DNA of 64,000 nucleotides, taken from the NCBI GenBank assembly GCA_950295325.1, contig OX485805.1:55390758-55454757 (forward strand), read 5' to 3'. The stretch comes from Polytrichum commune (taxonomy: Eukaryota > Streptophyta > Polytrichopsida > Polytrichales > Polytrichaceae). The position numbers were made by a program, and so were the translations under genes. This document shows, one piece after another, positions 44,600-57,440 of the stretch; position 1 is the stretch's first letter; each line of letters opens with the position of its first letter. The notes under the pieces are model-generated. The model did no database searches. It worked only from the letters and a program-made list of their open reading frames with translations, and was not told the origin of the DNA.

Positions 44600-46325
44600 A
44601 CATAGTACATACAAGATAAGGTATTGCTTTTCCTTTAATGTTTACATAGCACCAAGGAATAATGTTCCGTGGTCTACCAGGCCCATCAAAAGAAGGTGGT
44701 CTAACACAAAACTAGGGGCCTTGGCAAGAAATTAAATTACCATTGACTTCTAGAATTATTAATTCCATGATGGGAACTTGAAGTTGGACATATGTTGCGG
44801 TCCCTCAACAAGGTCCACTTTCGCTTTACATTAAGCTTGAAGGTCCATCAATTGCAAAATTGGATTTCTAAATCCCACGGTAGGACCTTTGGATGATTAT
44901 AGAAGGCCTCTTACATTTTTCATGGCCACGGCTCTTGGTCTATGTGTGAAGCGACCCTTAAGACCCATTTCGAGCTTCAAATGGTTGTCAAGTGCCAATG
45001 CTCAAGTTCCAAGTTGGCCCAAAATAGTATATATATTCCTATAATGTCTCCCAAGGGACACCCACACTAGCAATCCTTCCCCATGCATCCGGCTCCCTTA
45101 CTAAGGATTCCAATGCATGCAACCTACCACATATTTGGGGCCTTGTTCATGTTATTATGTGATCTTACATGGATATGAAGATCATGATTCCCAAGCGCTC
45201 AATCAACATGCCTATATCCAAGCCACAAATAAGGGCACCGGAACAATATTTGTGTGCAACTCGGATCCTCTCAACCTTGCATCGTACACTTATTGCCGAC
45301 TCCTCAAATATGCTTAACTTCTTATCCCATTTGTATGGCTAGAGTGGATTGGCACAAGCTTGCACTATTCCAAATGCCATATGCATCTTGAATTCATGAT
45401 AAGACATGGTCAACCCGAAACAAACTAAGGTCCTGCAAGGATCTCAAATACCGTAGGGTTTAAGGTTCAAGGGTTTAATGTGTTATCAAGGTCGAACTTT
45501 TGACAAGAAATTGTCATCTCCGAACTAGCTTAGATCCTTCAATAGTTAGGTTTGAGTAATTAAGAAAGAGAATGTGTTATCAACATGCATGTTGAATATG
45601 AAAATATTCGAGAATATTTTGTGGAATATTGTTAATCCCATAAAACATTGTTATGTATCTGAATAATATTATGTGTCCAATAATCCATTGGATAAGATTC
45701 TTAAATACAAGATCAAAAAACAAGTGTTAGTTTTTCCTCGCCTTTCATGCCATGGTCTCATCGTTTTTTATTTTTTTATTTTTTTCGAGTGTATGTGTAT
45801 GTAATCCATGCACTTCATATCATACATGACGGACTAGAGTTTGTGGTGTCCATGTAACTTATCCATGGAAGGGTGAAAATATAATGAAATATCATATGGT
45901 TTGAATTTGAGTATGTAAATCTTCAAGGCCAAAAATGGCATCAAACATCCCAATTAGTCCAAGAAGACCCATTTGGAATGAAATGGTCCTTAATGCAACA
46001 ATCCACCTTCTCAACGGATGACTCACCTAAACATCATGAAACTTGAGCCATAATTCATGAAGCTTGTAAATCGGTTTGCTATTTGAATGTGTTTGTAGGT
46101 GGAAGGAGGCGCATTGAAATTTGGGTTGGGTTGAAATGGATTGGAGGTGGCCGCCCCACAAACTCTTTCCCAATAGATAAATGCCCATCATCAAAAGGTG
46201 GCACTAGTCCCTGGGCGAAGAGACTCTTCATTCATGCTTGCTCCTCTGAAAGATCTATCTATCTATCAAATAAATAAATAAATAAATAAAACAGTTGTAG
46301 TGATATGTTGATGATACAAAATCAT
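44600..46325. other. Intergenic, no gene recognised
   Basis: AT-rich with short ORFs. 44815-44960 repeats part of 32690-32840. CTAT and AAAT microsatellites at 46254-46290 lead up to the assembly gap. Confidence 0.45.
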
Positions 46326-46525
46326 NNNNNNNNNNNNNNNNNNNNNNNNNNNNNNNNNNNNNNNNNNNNNNNNNNNNNNNNNNNNNNNNNNNNNNNNNNN
46401 NNNNNNNNNNNNNNNNNNNNNNNNNNNNNNNNNNNNNNNNNNNNNNNNNNNNNNNNNNNNNNNNNNNNNNNNNNNNNNNNNNNNNNNNNNNNNNNNNNNN
46501 NNNNNNNNNNNNNNNNNNNNNNNNN
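46326..46525. other. Assembly gap (200 N)
   Basis: Exactly 200 unknown bases. The round number suggests a placeholder of fixed length rather than a measured gap. Microsatellites abut its left side, a common cause of breaks. Confidence 0.98.
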
Positions 46526-47602
46526 TTTTCTTTCATCACAAGTTTGTTGCCTCCCTAAGCATAGCATCCAATATTGTAACTATGGATTTAGTGCTATGTT
46601 TTACATCATAGTAAGTTGATTGAACTTTGAACTAGGAATATGTGTGCTTATCAAAGTAGTTAGATACTCTGCTATGTTTCCTTGCTCTCAAATCAAAGTT
46701 TAATAGCACGGGTTGTCATAAAGGCATAAATTACCAAAATATTATGGTATATGTCATGGTGACAAATATCCATCACATATGGCAACTAAGTTCAAAATAT
46801 AGGTTAATATATGACTGCATTGTGCCCAATGATTATTGTTACAACTAAGTAATAAAGCAAAGATGTGATATGTAGACTTACATATCTCATTTGTATGTAT
46901 TTTGGAATTTGTGTATACATCAAGATACTAATTCAAAGTAGCATGATAACTTTCACAAGTGTAAGATTTCAAGAGTGAAAGAGCATCCAAACATGAGTAA
47001 TACACTGTTGTTGGTGTTGAAAATGTGAAGAGCTAGCCTCACCTGCACCCGTGCCAACCCAAACATACATTTGTGTGTTAGAAAGGCATGTGTCAAGTGT
47101 CTTCAGCTAAGCTCAGTTGCAATCCATGTCACACATTTACCTCACCTATCAAGTCCATTGAATGTTTGCAAACACTTATGCTCAATACAAAACAGTGAGT
47201 ATACAAACCTGCCATTTGCCATATTGTGTAACTTTCTTGAACAATAACAACCTTTTGTAGACCAAACACCATGCACTTCCACACTTATCGCATATCTACT
47301 TAGCCTTATTGAACAATCTAAGCTAAGTGTTTCCCTGCCAAGCGTGTAAAAGAGTCTTCACATGAAAGAGTCTATGGTATAAGTATCGGTTTAGCAAGGT
47401 ATAGTGGCTACTTTAGGTCACTGAAACCCTAAATCGTAGAGCGTGGTAACCTCCTTAACCATGGTCAAGTAACTCATGGTTAAGTATAGTGTAACGTTCT
47501 AACTTTGGTGTAAAGCATATTAAGTATCACAAGCTTTGTAGGAGGTTTTAATCAAACTGTCAAGAGTATCACATTTTACCATTTATATAGTTTAAAGGCA
47601 AT

Positions 47603-47645
<43 letters not shown>

Positions 47646-48775
47646 TATCCTACCAAACTTTCTAATGTTTCATTTAGAGTTTTATAAGAATGAGTCTTAC
47701 ACAATGCTCTTATTTATTTTTCGGTTGTGTATTCACAAGTATCTACATAGAGTTTGTGATAAACACCAAAACACAACTTAAGCTCGTCATACATCAAAGC
47801 CAAAAGGCTAGAGATGTTATCCACTTGCATAAAATAAGAGAAAACAAGTCAACTCCCTCTCCATGCATCCCCCTTAGCACTCCACACTTGAAGAAATTGT
47901 TTCACATGTACCCGTGCAACCATCCATCACAAAATGAGGTTGTCCACATCAATATTCCACTTGTTATCAGGGTCACAAGTGTAAACATACAAGATTTAAT
48001 GATATAAAGTAGGCATGCATGATTCTCTGTAGCAATTTCTACAAAGTTAACTCTTCACAACCTTGTTAGCCATGGCACATGTGACGTTTTGAGACGTTAT
48101 CCTATAGCACAACGCAACAAAGCCCTAGGCATCACGCTCCAAAGTTCAGAAGTTAGCACTAATTCATATGCAACGCCTCGCCTCTCTCACTTAGTCAAGC
48201 AAATGAGTGGAGGTTGGTCACTTGGTTTAGCCCTAAGCTTGCAAGTGAAGCGTTGAACTCTAACCCTAATCGTAGAATACGATGGCTTCATATGAGCCAA
48301 GTGACCCTTCCCCTAATTTAGTAGGTAGGGATATCCCACCCTTTCTAGCTCATAGAGAGATAAAGAGAGAGAGAATTCATACAATGTGTGGACATCCTAA
48401 GTCTAGTGATGCCTAAGAGGTCCAAATGCACCAAAATGGATGCGATCTTTCGTGGGTTTTGTATAATCTATTCTTATTTTAGTTTTAAAGTAGCTAGGTG
48501 CTATAAGTTTGAAATGCATAGGTGAAATTTGTTGCATATTGGATAAGACGTGAGACCTAGTGAATTTTTCAAATGCACACTAGCTGGAAATTTTAGTGTA
48601 TTTGCCACACTTGGTTGGGATTTTTAGGGGTTTAGGGCGTTAGCTATTAGGGGCCAAATCTCTTTTTGGCTTTAAAATGTATACACCAAAGGTTCTTTTT
48701 GAATCTTTGTGATGTTTTTTATGCCACATCTACCACTTAAGATTGTCATTTTGAGGTCCATAAGTGCCTTCATTA
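46526..48775. other. Intergenic, no gene recognised
   Basis: AT-rich. A GA microsatellite of about 38 bases lies at 47605-47642. ORF 47690-48007 (105 codons, plus) has no recognisable domain. Confidence 0.45.
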
Positions 48776-48779
48776 ACCC

Positions 48780-49608
48780 CTAGTGTCCTTTGCAACCATA
48801 CTATGGTTATGAATAGTTTGCTCTGACTCCTTTGACACTAGTTCGGATGGTTTCTAGATTATTTCAACTACTCCTCTTGTTCATGTTCATCTTTGTTATG
48901 TCTTGCCACGTGGATAATTTTGATTCAACTAAGTTAACTATTTTTGGATTAATTAAAATATGGGAGTGTGCTATCAATTGGTTTCTAGTGGAATTAGTCC
49001 ATAAACTAAAACTTGACATTTGTCACCTTTGTGGTTTAGGGGCAACATATCCTAAACATATTTTTGAGCCCTATGCACAAATGATTCCCAATTGATTTGA
49101 AAATTTGCATGACACTCAAACGCAACATATCCTAATCATTTACAGTTGAAATTTATAGTTGGACATGTGTTGGTGGGTGTAAATGCATGTGGAAGGTGCG
49201 CAGTTGTGGCATTGTAGCCTCAAATTGCAAAGCTTCCAAAAAATCACAAACTAATGATTTGAAGGTTTGTGAGCTCATTTAAGTAAGTGTATTGCCCCTC
49301 TTTTCAATGAGGGTAACATTTTGTCATTTGGAGATGATTTGAGTGGAGGTTCGATAAAAAAACTAACCCTAATTCATATCCTAACTTGTTGCCCTTCAGG
49401 GCCACTATTGACATTCCTATTATGATCTCTTATAAAATAGAACTTCAATGAATAAAATTTAGACTATGAGCAGTCACCTCTAACTTACAAACATCTATAC
49501 AGTTGTATTTGTCCAAAAAAAAACTTTAGATCCTTAGTTACGGTCGCTGAAATTGAGGTCACATTTTTTAGCAAATTTTGGGGAAGTTGGGCGTGGGAAG
49601 TTAGGGGT
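48780..49608 (+). repeat. Dispersed repeat family B, copy 2
   Basis: Partner of 16135-16951, same orientation, 32.6 kb away. Both copies keep an open frame of 76-87 codons near the start. It ends at 'gggcgtgggaagttaggggtta'. Confidence 0.75.
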
Positions 49609-50219
49609 TAAAAGATTGAGATTTGAGCCAACAATGTCTATTTCCATAGCAAATGCCCTCAAGATTTATAAAAGTGGTATTTGTGGGAGTTGTAAGTTGC
49701 ACGTGGTTTATAATCTAAGTGCATTTCTAAAGGTGCATTATTGAATTTGATACACCCAAGAAAATTTCGGATCTAATTAGAAATCATGGTGGAACACTTT
49801 TTATTTATTTGACACCTCATCACATGAACCTTAAAAAATTGTAGCTAGAAATCTCGGACAACTAGAAATTGCTAAAAGCGCTCTTCACCCACATGCTTTA
49901 GACATCTAAACAATTGGATTCTAAATGAATGCATCATAAGTGGTGATATAAATAATCAAATCCCTCACATCCACGTAAGAACCTCCAAGTTCATGTTGGG
50001 TGACCAACATGTACGCATTTAAGGGTAGATAAAGACTCAAAATACATATATACCACCATTTCCAGTGGTAGACAACCTGGCATCCAAATAATTATAGAAT
50101 AATATCCAACACTATCAACTTGCATCCAAACAATTCAGACACTATCAAGGAATAATATGATCACCATGTCTAAGATTTGAGCATTTTCAAATAATGCATA
50201 AGATGTTGAGAGTATCGTA
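49609..50219. other. Intergenic, nothing recognised
   Basis: AT-rich spacer. Confidence 0.4.
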
Positions 50220-50222
50220 CCC

Positions 50223-50268
<46 letters not shown>
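50220..50268. repeat. Compound C20 (AC)n microsatellite
   Basis: Twenty consecutive C followed by about 14 AC dinucleotides. It is the longest homopolymer in the window and likely hypervariable in length. Confidence 0.95.
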
Positions 50269-50271
<3 letters not shown>

Positions 50272-50469
50272 CCACTTGCCCTTGGAATATTTGAAATGAG
50301 GCGCAAAAAATACACATGTTTCACACATTGGCACAAGTGGCATGCCTGCATGTTATGTCCAAGTGTATGGATGAAATTTCCTTTAAAAAGTAATGAAAGG
50401 ACTCAATGCTTCCTAACGTATACGTAATAGGTACAAATGTCAATAAAATAATATCATCTACAGATTACA

Positions 50470-50638
50470 TGGAACCATGATGTCCTTCAACTATGAAGAT
50501 GAGAGGTAACATGGTGAGCCTCAACAATGGAAGTTCCATGAGATTAAGGGTTCAATTCTCCACTGTGGTATATTGCCTTTAACTGTCCACTCACTTATCT
50601 CAATGGGGTCCCATGGTTTGCAAACTCCTATAAAAAAG
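50470..50638 (+). mobile_element. Decayed SINE of the same family as 35185-35393
   Basis: Alignable with the intact SINE from its start: 'gatg.cctt.aacta' followed by 'gatgagaggt', 'ggttcaattctc' at the B-box position, then 'cactgtgg' and a short A-rich end. No clean target duplication. Likely an older member. Confidence 0.5.
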
Positions 50639-50639
50639 A

Positions 50640-52224
50640 CACATCTTTACATATGTCACTTTTTTCAATGTATTGAAACATCAATAATATCCTTTTAAGC
50701 CACAATTCGATATTTGTGATTTGGTCACTATCATTGCTTGGATAATTACGAGAGCTGAAAAGTTTGGTTGTAATAAATATTGGAAGGTCTAGGAAACGAT
50801 CATTCAAAGCATGAACAACTTTTTGCACGACCAAACATAGGTCCATTCCTAGAAGAAAAAAATGATGTGATAAAATTGAAATAGTAATATCGATGATTCC
50901 ACTATTAGTTGTGATATCAACCATATCATATTGAAATTTGATATTCAATTTTATTCAACTTTTGTAAAACATCTACAAGCATGTTTAGGTAAAAATGAAA
51001 ATTTAAAGAGCACATGATCTCATGCCAATGCGGCTCTTCATCTCTGCATAATTTCAATAATGTTGGCATGCACTGTAGTAAGCGGGTCATGACATTACCT
51101 CGAGAAAGCCATTATACAACATAAACTTGTAAAATCATTGGCCTAGAGTATGTGAACGCTGATGGCATTCAAATCACAGATCCAACAATAGTACTACTTC
51201 CAATCTAGCTTCAATTCATGCATTGTAAATTATACATTGTGCATTAAACATGATTTGAAGGAGATCTCTGCATTATGCAAAGTCTACCTCAAATCATCCC
51301 AGTGTTAAGCTAAGACGCCTCACAATTAACCCAATATTTAACTAGCCAAAGCCTCACTCTTTGAGAGCTGTTGGGGCAAATCGTTCATTTACATACTTGC
51401 ACACAACAATTGTGGAAATACATCCGGAAGAGACTAGGAACAATGATCTTGTCGGCCTTGTACTTTGCCTCCACCACCTCTATGATCACCATCTCAGCGG
51501 TAGAGCCATCTTGGTTACAAAGAAAATTACAAAAACAAGACTGAACTTAAGTATATAAGTGAGTGTAGGAAGTTCTCCTACTGGTACAGGTCATGTTTTC
51601 CAGATACTTGAGCTACAATTTATAATACTTAAGTTGCCTAGTAATACATGTCATTTCAATTTCTAGTGTGTCAATTGACATGTGTTTTTTTTCCTTCACA
51701 AGTCACATTATGTGTCAACTTCAAAACTGTGCATGTCAATTGAAATGTTTTTTTTTAAATACATTTTATTTTTTATGGTGAGTTTTTTTGTGTCAAAAGT
51801 GAAAAACTTGCAAAGACTTTGTCAAACATACACACTGGTGCCATGTTTAGCCGTGCAGTTTTACGTGCCTAAACAGAAATAGAGATAACTAGCAAAATCA
51901 AATCAAATTGGGATCACCTACAATAGTGTAGATTTTGAGCATTAGATTAGAGTTAGTGTCGGTACATGTATTATGTATACGTTGGAGGCCATAGATTTAC
52001 GATGTCTACGTGAACCTATCCATTAGGATGGTGGAACACAACAAATTGTTTCATAACCTAGAAATGATCGTTTTAAGACTATTCAACTTTGAAGATGACA
52101 TCAAAAACCCTAATTTATTCTGGTAGGATTAATTTGAAAATGCGACATCCCTCAACCTTAGGGGGGGGGGTGTTTTTATTGTAATCCCTTTCATCCACAA
52201 ATCCATGATCAATCGGTTTACATA
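50640..52224. other. Intergenic, no gene recognised
   Basis: AT-rich, short ORFs, G10 run at 52161-52170. Confidence 0.45.
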
Positions 52225-52420
52225 AGGTAGACGTGCTCAATTCCAACACAACAACAATCTAGACATCATTGTTTGAGTGGTACATGGTTCAGTGTAGATC
52301 TAAAGTTGGACACCAAGACTATCCCAAAAACTCACGAGTTCAAAAGAGACTCGACCACTTGCTCACAATATGCTAACCATTCTAAGCCCACTAGTCCACA
52401 TGACTGGGAAGACATGTATG
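52225..52420 (-). repeat. Dispersed repeat family C, partial copy
   Basis: Shares with 60735-60930 'ggtagac.tgc', 'gagtggtacatggtt', 'cgaccacttgctcacaatat', 'gctaaccattctaagc' and 'catgactggga'. Confidence 0.55.
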
Positions 52421-52589
52421 ACCACTTACTAACCACGACAATCTTCACCATGACAACGGACAAGAGACTCATACGAGCCCCAACAACGGTGAAGCAAATA
52501 GCTACATACATGCATGATTTGGATTCACTAACCACCGTCTCGCACTAGATTAATTGCGTGAAGTGAGGGAAAGTATTCAAACAACACAC

Positions 52590-52915
52590 GTCCTCCCCCC
52601 CGCTTTACCTTTTTGCCATAGCCGCCACAACACTTGTTGGACGGCTACCGGCAGCTTTAAATTTGGATGCGGGTTGGATGGTCGGCAGGTAGGAGTTGTG
52701 CCTCTCTCCATGGTAGCAGGAACCTCTCCCAGGTGGCTCCAACTACTCCAAAAGCTGGGCCATGGCCCCTCAACGAAAAGGTCATGCCCTAAAGTCAAGC
52801 TAAGCCACCCCCGGCCCGGCCCGTCGGTACCCACCCCATTTTCTTTTCGTTCAAGTTTGGGCTACCTGTGGGACCCACCGCCGCGCTTTTCCGTGGGCTC
52901 CGCCTAAGATTTTTT
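52590..52915. other. GC-rich island of unknown nature
   Basis: Markedly more GC-rich than its surroundings, with 'ccccggcccggcccgtcgg' near 52809-52827. Two overlapping ORFs (117 codons plus, 85 minus) cover it; neither shows a domain. It could be a fragment of a gene or of a GC-rich transposon. Confidence 0.35.
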
Positions 52916-52969
52916 TAATGCATACTAAGTTAACGTACGTGGGTGCCATTCAATTCGTTGTTCATCATG

Positions 52970-53330
52970 CTCTCGAGTTTTTGGTCGATGAGAGTTACAC
53001 AAGAACCTTGTGTTGTTGCATTAGCAAATCTACGATGAAGCACCAGCCGAAATACGATTGACAATGGGACCTCCCGGGATTTAGTTATGATTGTTGCAAG
53101 TGTACGTTTGTTGACTCTTTAGCTGAACGTATAGGTCCTTCCGATCGTCTTCGTTGTTGAGTGTATAGTTGTCATAATCTTCGTAGACGTAGTCCAATCT
53201 ATGTTAAATATGTGTTTTTTTTTATGGTGTTTGCTCTTGGATCTTCATCGAACCATATATCAATTGAATACAAGAGTTCGATTAAGAAAAGGAACCAAAT
53301 AATACCCGCGTATCTTAGGTGGAGTGACAA
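52970..53330 (+). repeat. Dispersed repeat family C, copy 3
   Basis: Collinear with 17940-18295: 'ttgcattagcaaatctacgatgaag', 'taggtccttccgat', 'gttgagtgta', 'agacgtagtccaat', 'ttgctcttggatcttca' and 'aataatacccgcgtatctta'. Confidence 0.7.
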
Positions 53331-54017
53331 GCACAACCACAGAGAACAGTGAAGCCTTGAAATCTATGGGCGGCGTTTCAAGAGCACCTACTGATGGGGA
53401 GGGTGAAATATGTTGATTGCTATGTAGAGCCCATGGGTTGTTATTTTGAGACTACTTAGCGCCTAAATCGGTATCAAAGATCTTGAAATACTCGAGTGAA
53501 GTTAAATTAAAGTGAATTGGTCACAAATATGTAGGGTAAATATTTTTTTATTGCACCTCCCATGGTAGGTGTTGGGGAAGGAAATCCAAAGTCTTCCTAC
53601 TTCTCCCCCTCCTACAAACTTTGTGAATTTTTGTTTGGATGTGTGCGTCCAATGAGAGAAAATTGTTGCATACAAAGGTATCTCTCAACCATGCATATGA
53701 AGATGCATACACGGGGAGTTCACTTCATTGTCAAGTTGACACCACGTGCGGACAAAGTTTGCTACCCCTATATTACATGCCATATATAATTTTTAAATTT
53801 ATGATATTTTTTCTACATATACATAACCATTGATAGTATCTTTTGTATAATTTTTTGAAATTTTTTGTCATCTTTGTTTTTTTAGTAATTGTTTTAGTTC
53901 AATTTTGTGTCATTCTAGTTAGAAATGGTATGTTTTATGAAAAAAACAAATCATCAAATTTAGTTATCACTTTTAACTATGTCATAGGTACTGTGTATAT
54001 CTACTCATGAAAAAAGT
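53331..54017. other. Intergenic, nothing recognised
   Basis: AT-rich. 53650-53700 carries a family D-like end ('gagaaaattgttgcatacaa', 'ggtatctctcaaccatgcat'). Confidence 0.4.
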
Positions 54018-54960
54018 TTGATAAAATTTCGACCCATTTTGGTGGTGCAACTTACCAAAAGAAGATTTTTTTTGGTCGCACGCGGTGTTCAACTTGACAA
54101 TGGAGTGATCTACCCGTGGATGCATATGATGTCTCACGTCAAAGTGCGTTCTTCGACTACCTATAATATCTTATTGGCCGAATTCAAAGAACTTCCCCAT
54201 AGAATTATACGCTCTCAAGCTTACTATGGGCTTTCAACAACAGCTCATCCATCTATCCACATCTCGGCTAATCATAGAGCAACTTCACCATCCCAACACA
54301 CCTAGCCGAACAAGGATTTAACACTTGGTACAAATCGACAACCATGTGGAAGATATCATGGGGTTCATCTCATTGGGAAACCCATGACAACCCAAGCACA
54401 TCAAAAAACAACATATGTTGATATCAAGGAGGCTTGTCTTGCTAAAGAGTGGAACTTTTTCCATCTCTCTGGGAAGAAACTAGATTACCTCCACCTCAAG
54501 GATTTCCTTAAATATGAATGCGATTCGTACTTGAAGCAACCATTGAGTCCACCGCAACGCAATATCATTGTTGCCTATCGCACCTCAAACCATAGACTTG
54601 CCATTGAAGTTGGACAATGGACGACTATTCATGTCTCTAGAGATACTAGACTATGTCACTTTTGTTCCTATACCGCAGTTGAAAATGAGACACATTTCAT
54701 GTTGGGATGTCCCCTATATAACCCCATTAGAGATATGTTTCCATCACTATTTGAGAACGTAGTTCCGAAGAGCCTCAAGCCTTTCTTTCAATTAGAAAAA
54801 CAAGTTAACATCATTCTCTATCTCAAGGAGGCTACCGCAATCCACCACTTTTGTAAATTAGCTGGTTTGAAACCATCATGATGTACTTTTAGTCGCAGTA
54901 GCCTTTTCGGCTTCCTAGACTTCAATATCAATTTCATTGCATTTCTTTCAACATATCAAC
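54018..54960 (+). pseudogene. LINE-type retrotransposon, 3' remnant
   Basis: The last frame (54384-54881, 165 codons) resembles the C-terminal region of non-LTR retrotransposon polyproteins. It has an arginine- and tryptophan-containing stretch, then a zinc-knuckle C-x2-C-x9-H-x4-C (C91, C94, H104, C109) within 'LCHFCSYTAVENETHFMLGC'. Upstream (54018-54305) 'YNILLAEFKELPHRIIRSQA' fits the segment that normally precedes it. A TAG and apparent frameshifts lie between them, so the copy is dead. No reverse transcriptase domain is present, as expected for a 5'-truncated LINE. A short 3' tail follows the TGA. Confidence 0.65.
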
Positions 54961-55039
54961 TTGATCCTATATAGATTTGTGATTGAGTCGTCTCAATGAC
55001 TTGGACTAAACCAATTCCAATGTCAAACTTATTAAAAAA

Positions 55040-55170
55040 AAAATTTGATGGGACCATGTTTTGGACGAGCATAATTTTTCTTTAATTCCATGATCCCCTT
55101 TTATGGGGAGCACTCAGGTTATGTACTATGTAGCTTATGACAAGCAACTATAAATCCATTATTTTTAAGA
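55040..55170 (+). repeat. Dispersed repeat family H, copy 2
   Basis: Partner of 42335-42460. It is preceded at 54960-55020 by a fragment of family D core ('gagtcgtctcaatgacttgg'). Confidence 0.45.
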
Positions 55171-57309
55171 AACACCCTCTTTCTTTGGAAAGAGACCATT
55201 ATCTAGCTTCTTAGTAATGTTATATCATTGAATGGAGACTTGAGCAAGTGGATGGAGGCGCTCCTAACTCCTCACGTGCTTGCCTTTGGCAAAAGATCCA
55301 AGAAAGCCCGACATTGTGAAGAGTTTCAATCCAAGTTGTGTCCTTTTAATGTGCAGTGGCTTTTGAGTCCTCCAATTGGTCATTTTTCAAGCACACTCTT
55401 AACTAATAATATGCGCATGAAGTTGGTCGTCTTAATACTACTAGGGTGGGGTCTCCAAACAATATCGTTCTTGCACGCATCTCAATGGCACGAGCAAGGT
55501 GGCCAAAGGAAGCAATAACTCGCGGATTCAATTCATTTGACTCGACGACTCTCATGTGGATCTAAGCTTAAAATTGAGTCTCTTGAAGCATGTGTGTGAT
55601 GAAACATTTTCACGATTCTTATTGACCTAGAGAGACTTTGTGATGTCATGGAAGTTATGGAACAGACACTCATTTGTTTGCAGGGTATAACATGTTGTTG
55701 TGGACATTAAACATGCCCTTATGATATTATTCAAGAATTCAGGAGCAAAAAAAAGAAAAAATCCCAACCGTTCGATATTGGAGACAAAGAAATCAAAGTC
55801 AAAGCATTCTACACATGTTTTGAAACACATTCATGACTATATAAATTAACAAACATGCATTTGTCATGAATGCAATTGTAATAGTCTTATGCATTTGCTA
55901 AGTAGTTTAGATTGTGTTAGGATGTGTAGACCCTAGTTCAATAAGCAAGTGAAATCATAGAAATGTCTCTAATAGGTTTACCCATCTTAGACCAAGACGG
56001 ACATCTACGAGGAGAAAATAATGTGTTTAGACACATGTGAGTGTAGAGCAAGTATCTCTTTTGAGGTGCATGCTTTGACACGCAACTTTGAGCCTCTAGA
56101 AGTTGAACTCATTTGGAAAGGCACTTAGATATTGGAGATAGTCATCCAATTCAAGGGAGTTGGTAAATGAAACTTCCACATAAAACAATGTTATTGCACG
56201 ACCATGCATGTTGCACATCAACTAACAAAATTCTAAGGTTTTATATTAAGGTCACCACCCTGTGTGATAGTGGTCATGAAGTCCATCCATTTGGCTTGTC
56301 CAAGGAGTTTGTGTTCCACCCAAACACCTCATGGTAGGATTCCTTCTACACAAATTTGTGCTTTTAGTGGCATTGCTTTCAAATGAACGGTGATATTCAC
56401 CATGTGATATGCACATGCCGCTTGTGTTGGTATTTTCATGGTGTGACATTATTCATGAGTGACACTACCTGCACATTGACTATGTGTAGTGTGCACTCGT
56501 GAGCTTATTAACTTGGCAACTTTGCAAACAAGTTTGAGGGGAGAATACCTCTTAAGCAAATCATGTAAGGGGAACATCTAGTTACAAGTTGTCAACTATA
56601 GACATGAGGAAATTAAAAAAACTCATTATTTAACATCAACCATTTTGGGGGTATATTGTATAATATTTTATAATCTCTCTAAGGCATAGCCAATGACCAA
56701 TCTATTTCCCCAAAAAAAACAATAGGGAAACTCTATGATCTTTGGTGGTTGTTTCCCAATTTTTTCCATTGGTTACTCTCAAGCCATGACCACATTGGCA
56801 ACACGAATGCAATGGACACTTCCATTGCTATCACAAGCACGTATGAAAGGAATGAATGAGAATCTTTGGAGAACATAGTTGACTAGTGTCAATTCAATCC
56901 ACATTAAAGTTGAAAGTGAAATGGTAAGGTGGACAATAATCACTATGTATATGATCACAAAACTTGGAAGAGACTAAGGTTGGACATCCAATATTGATAG
57001 TGACAAAACATTCTACGTAGTTGCAACATCATTTTACACCAAGTTACTTGCACAATCTTCCTCTCCCTCTCCCTCCTTGCTATGTCGATATAATAAGAGA
57101 CATCAAACATGGACGTCCATTTTGTATGACAAAGATCATGATAGTTTGGAGAAAAGAATGGTCGTAAATTGTCCAACATCTTGGAGGCACTTTAGGCTCT
57201 CACATTGAGAAATTCAATATCGGGGATCTTACTTTAGTACCAAATTTAATGTTTTTTAATGTATAAATGGCAACTTGGTGTGCTCCACAAAATATCCAAA
57301 TCCCTATGG
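55171..57309. other. Intergenic, no gene recognised
   Basis: AT-rich; ORFs below 100 codons without domains. Confidence 0.45.
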
Positions 57310-57440
57310 ATAGTTAGTGCCCACTTTGGTGTAGGCTTTAGTGGGATCTCATTCAAGAGGATAACTACACAAATGAGGGAATATATCTTTAAGTGCACCT
57401 TCACGATAGTTGTCACGTAACATCCTACCTAGAAGTGATG
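57310..57440 (+). repeat. Dispersed repeat family I, copy 2
   Basis: Partner of 3540-3690, same orientation. Confidence 0.45.

Noticed and set aside
46255-46619. Three ORFs across the N gap
   Set aside because: They consist of unknown residues.
50220-50268. Telomere-like or origin-related repeat
   Set aside because: It is a plain C20 (AC)n microsatellite; no TTTAGGG arrays exist in the window.
52554-52907. 117-codon ORF in the GC-rich island
   Set aside because: GC-rich sequence has fewer stops; no domain and a competing ORF on the other strand.
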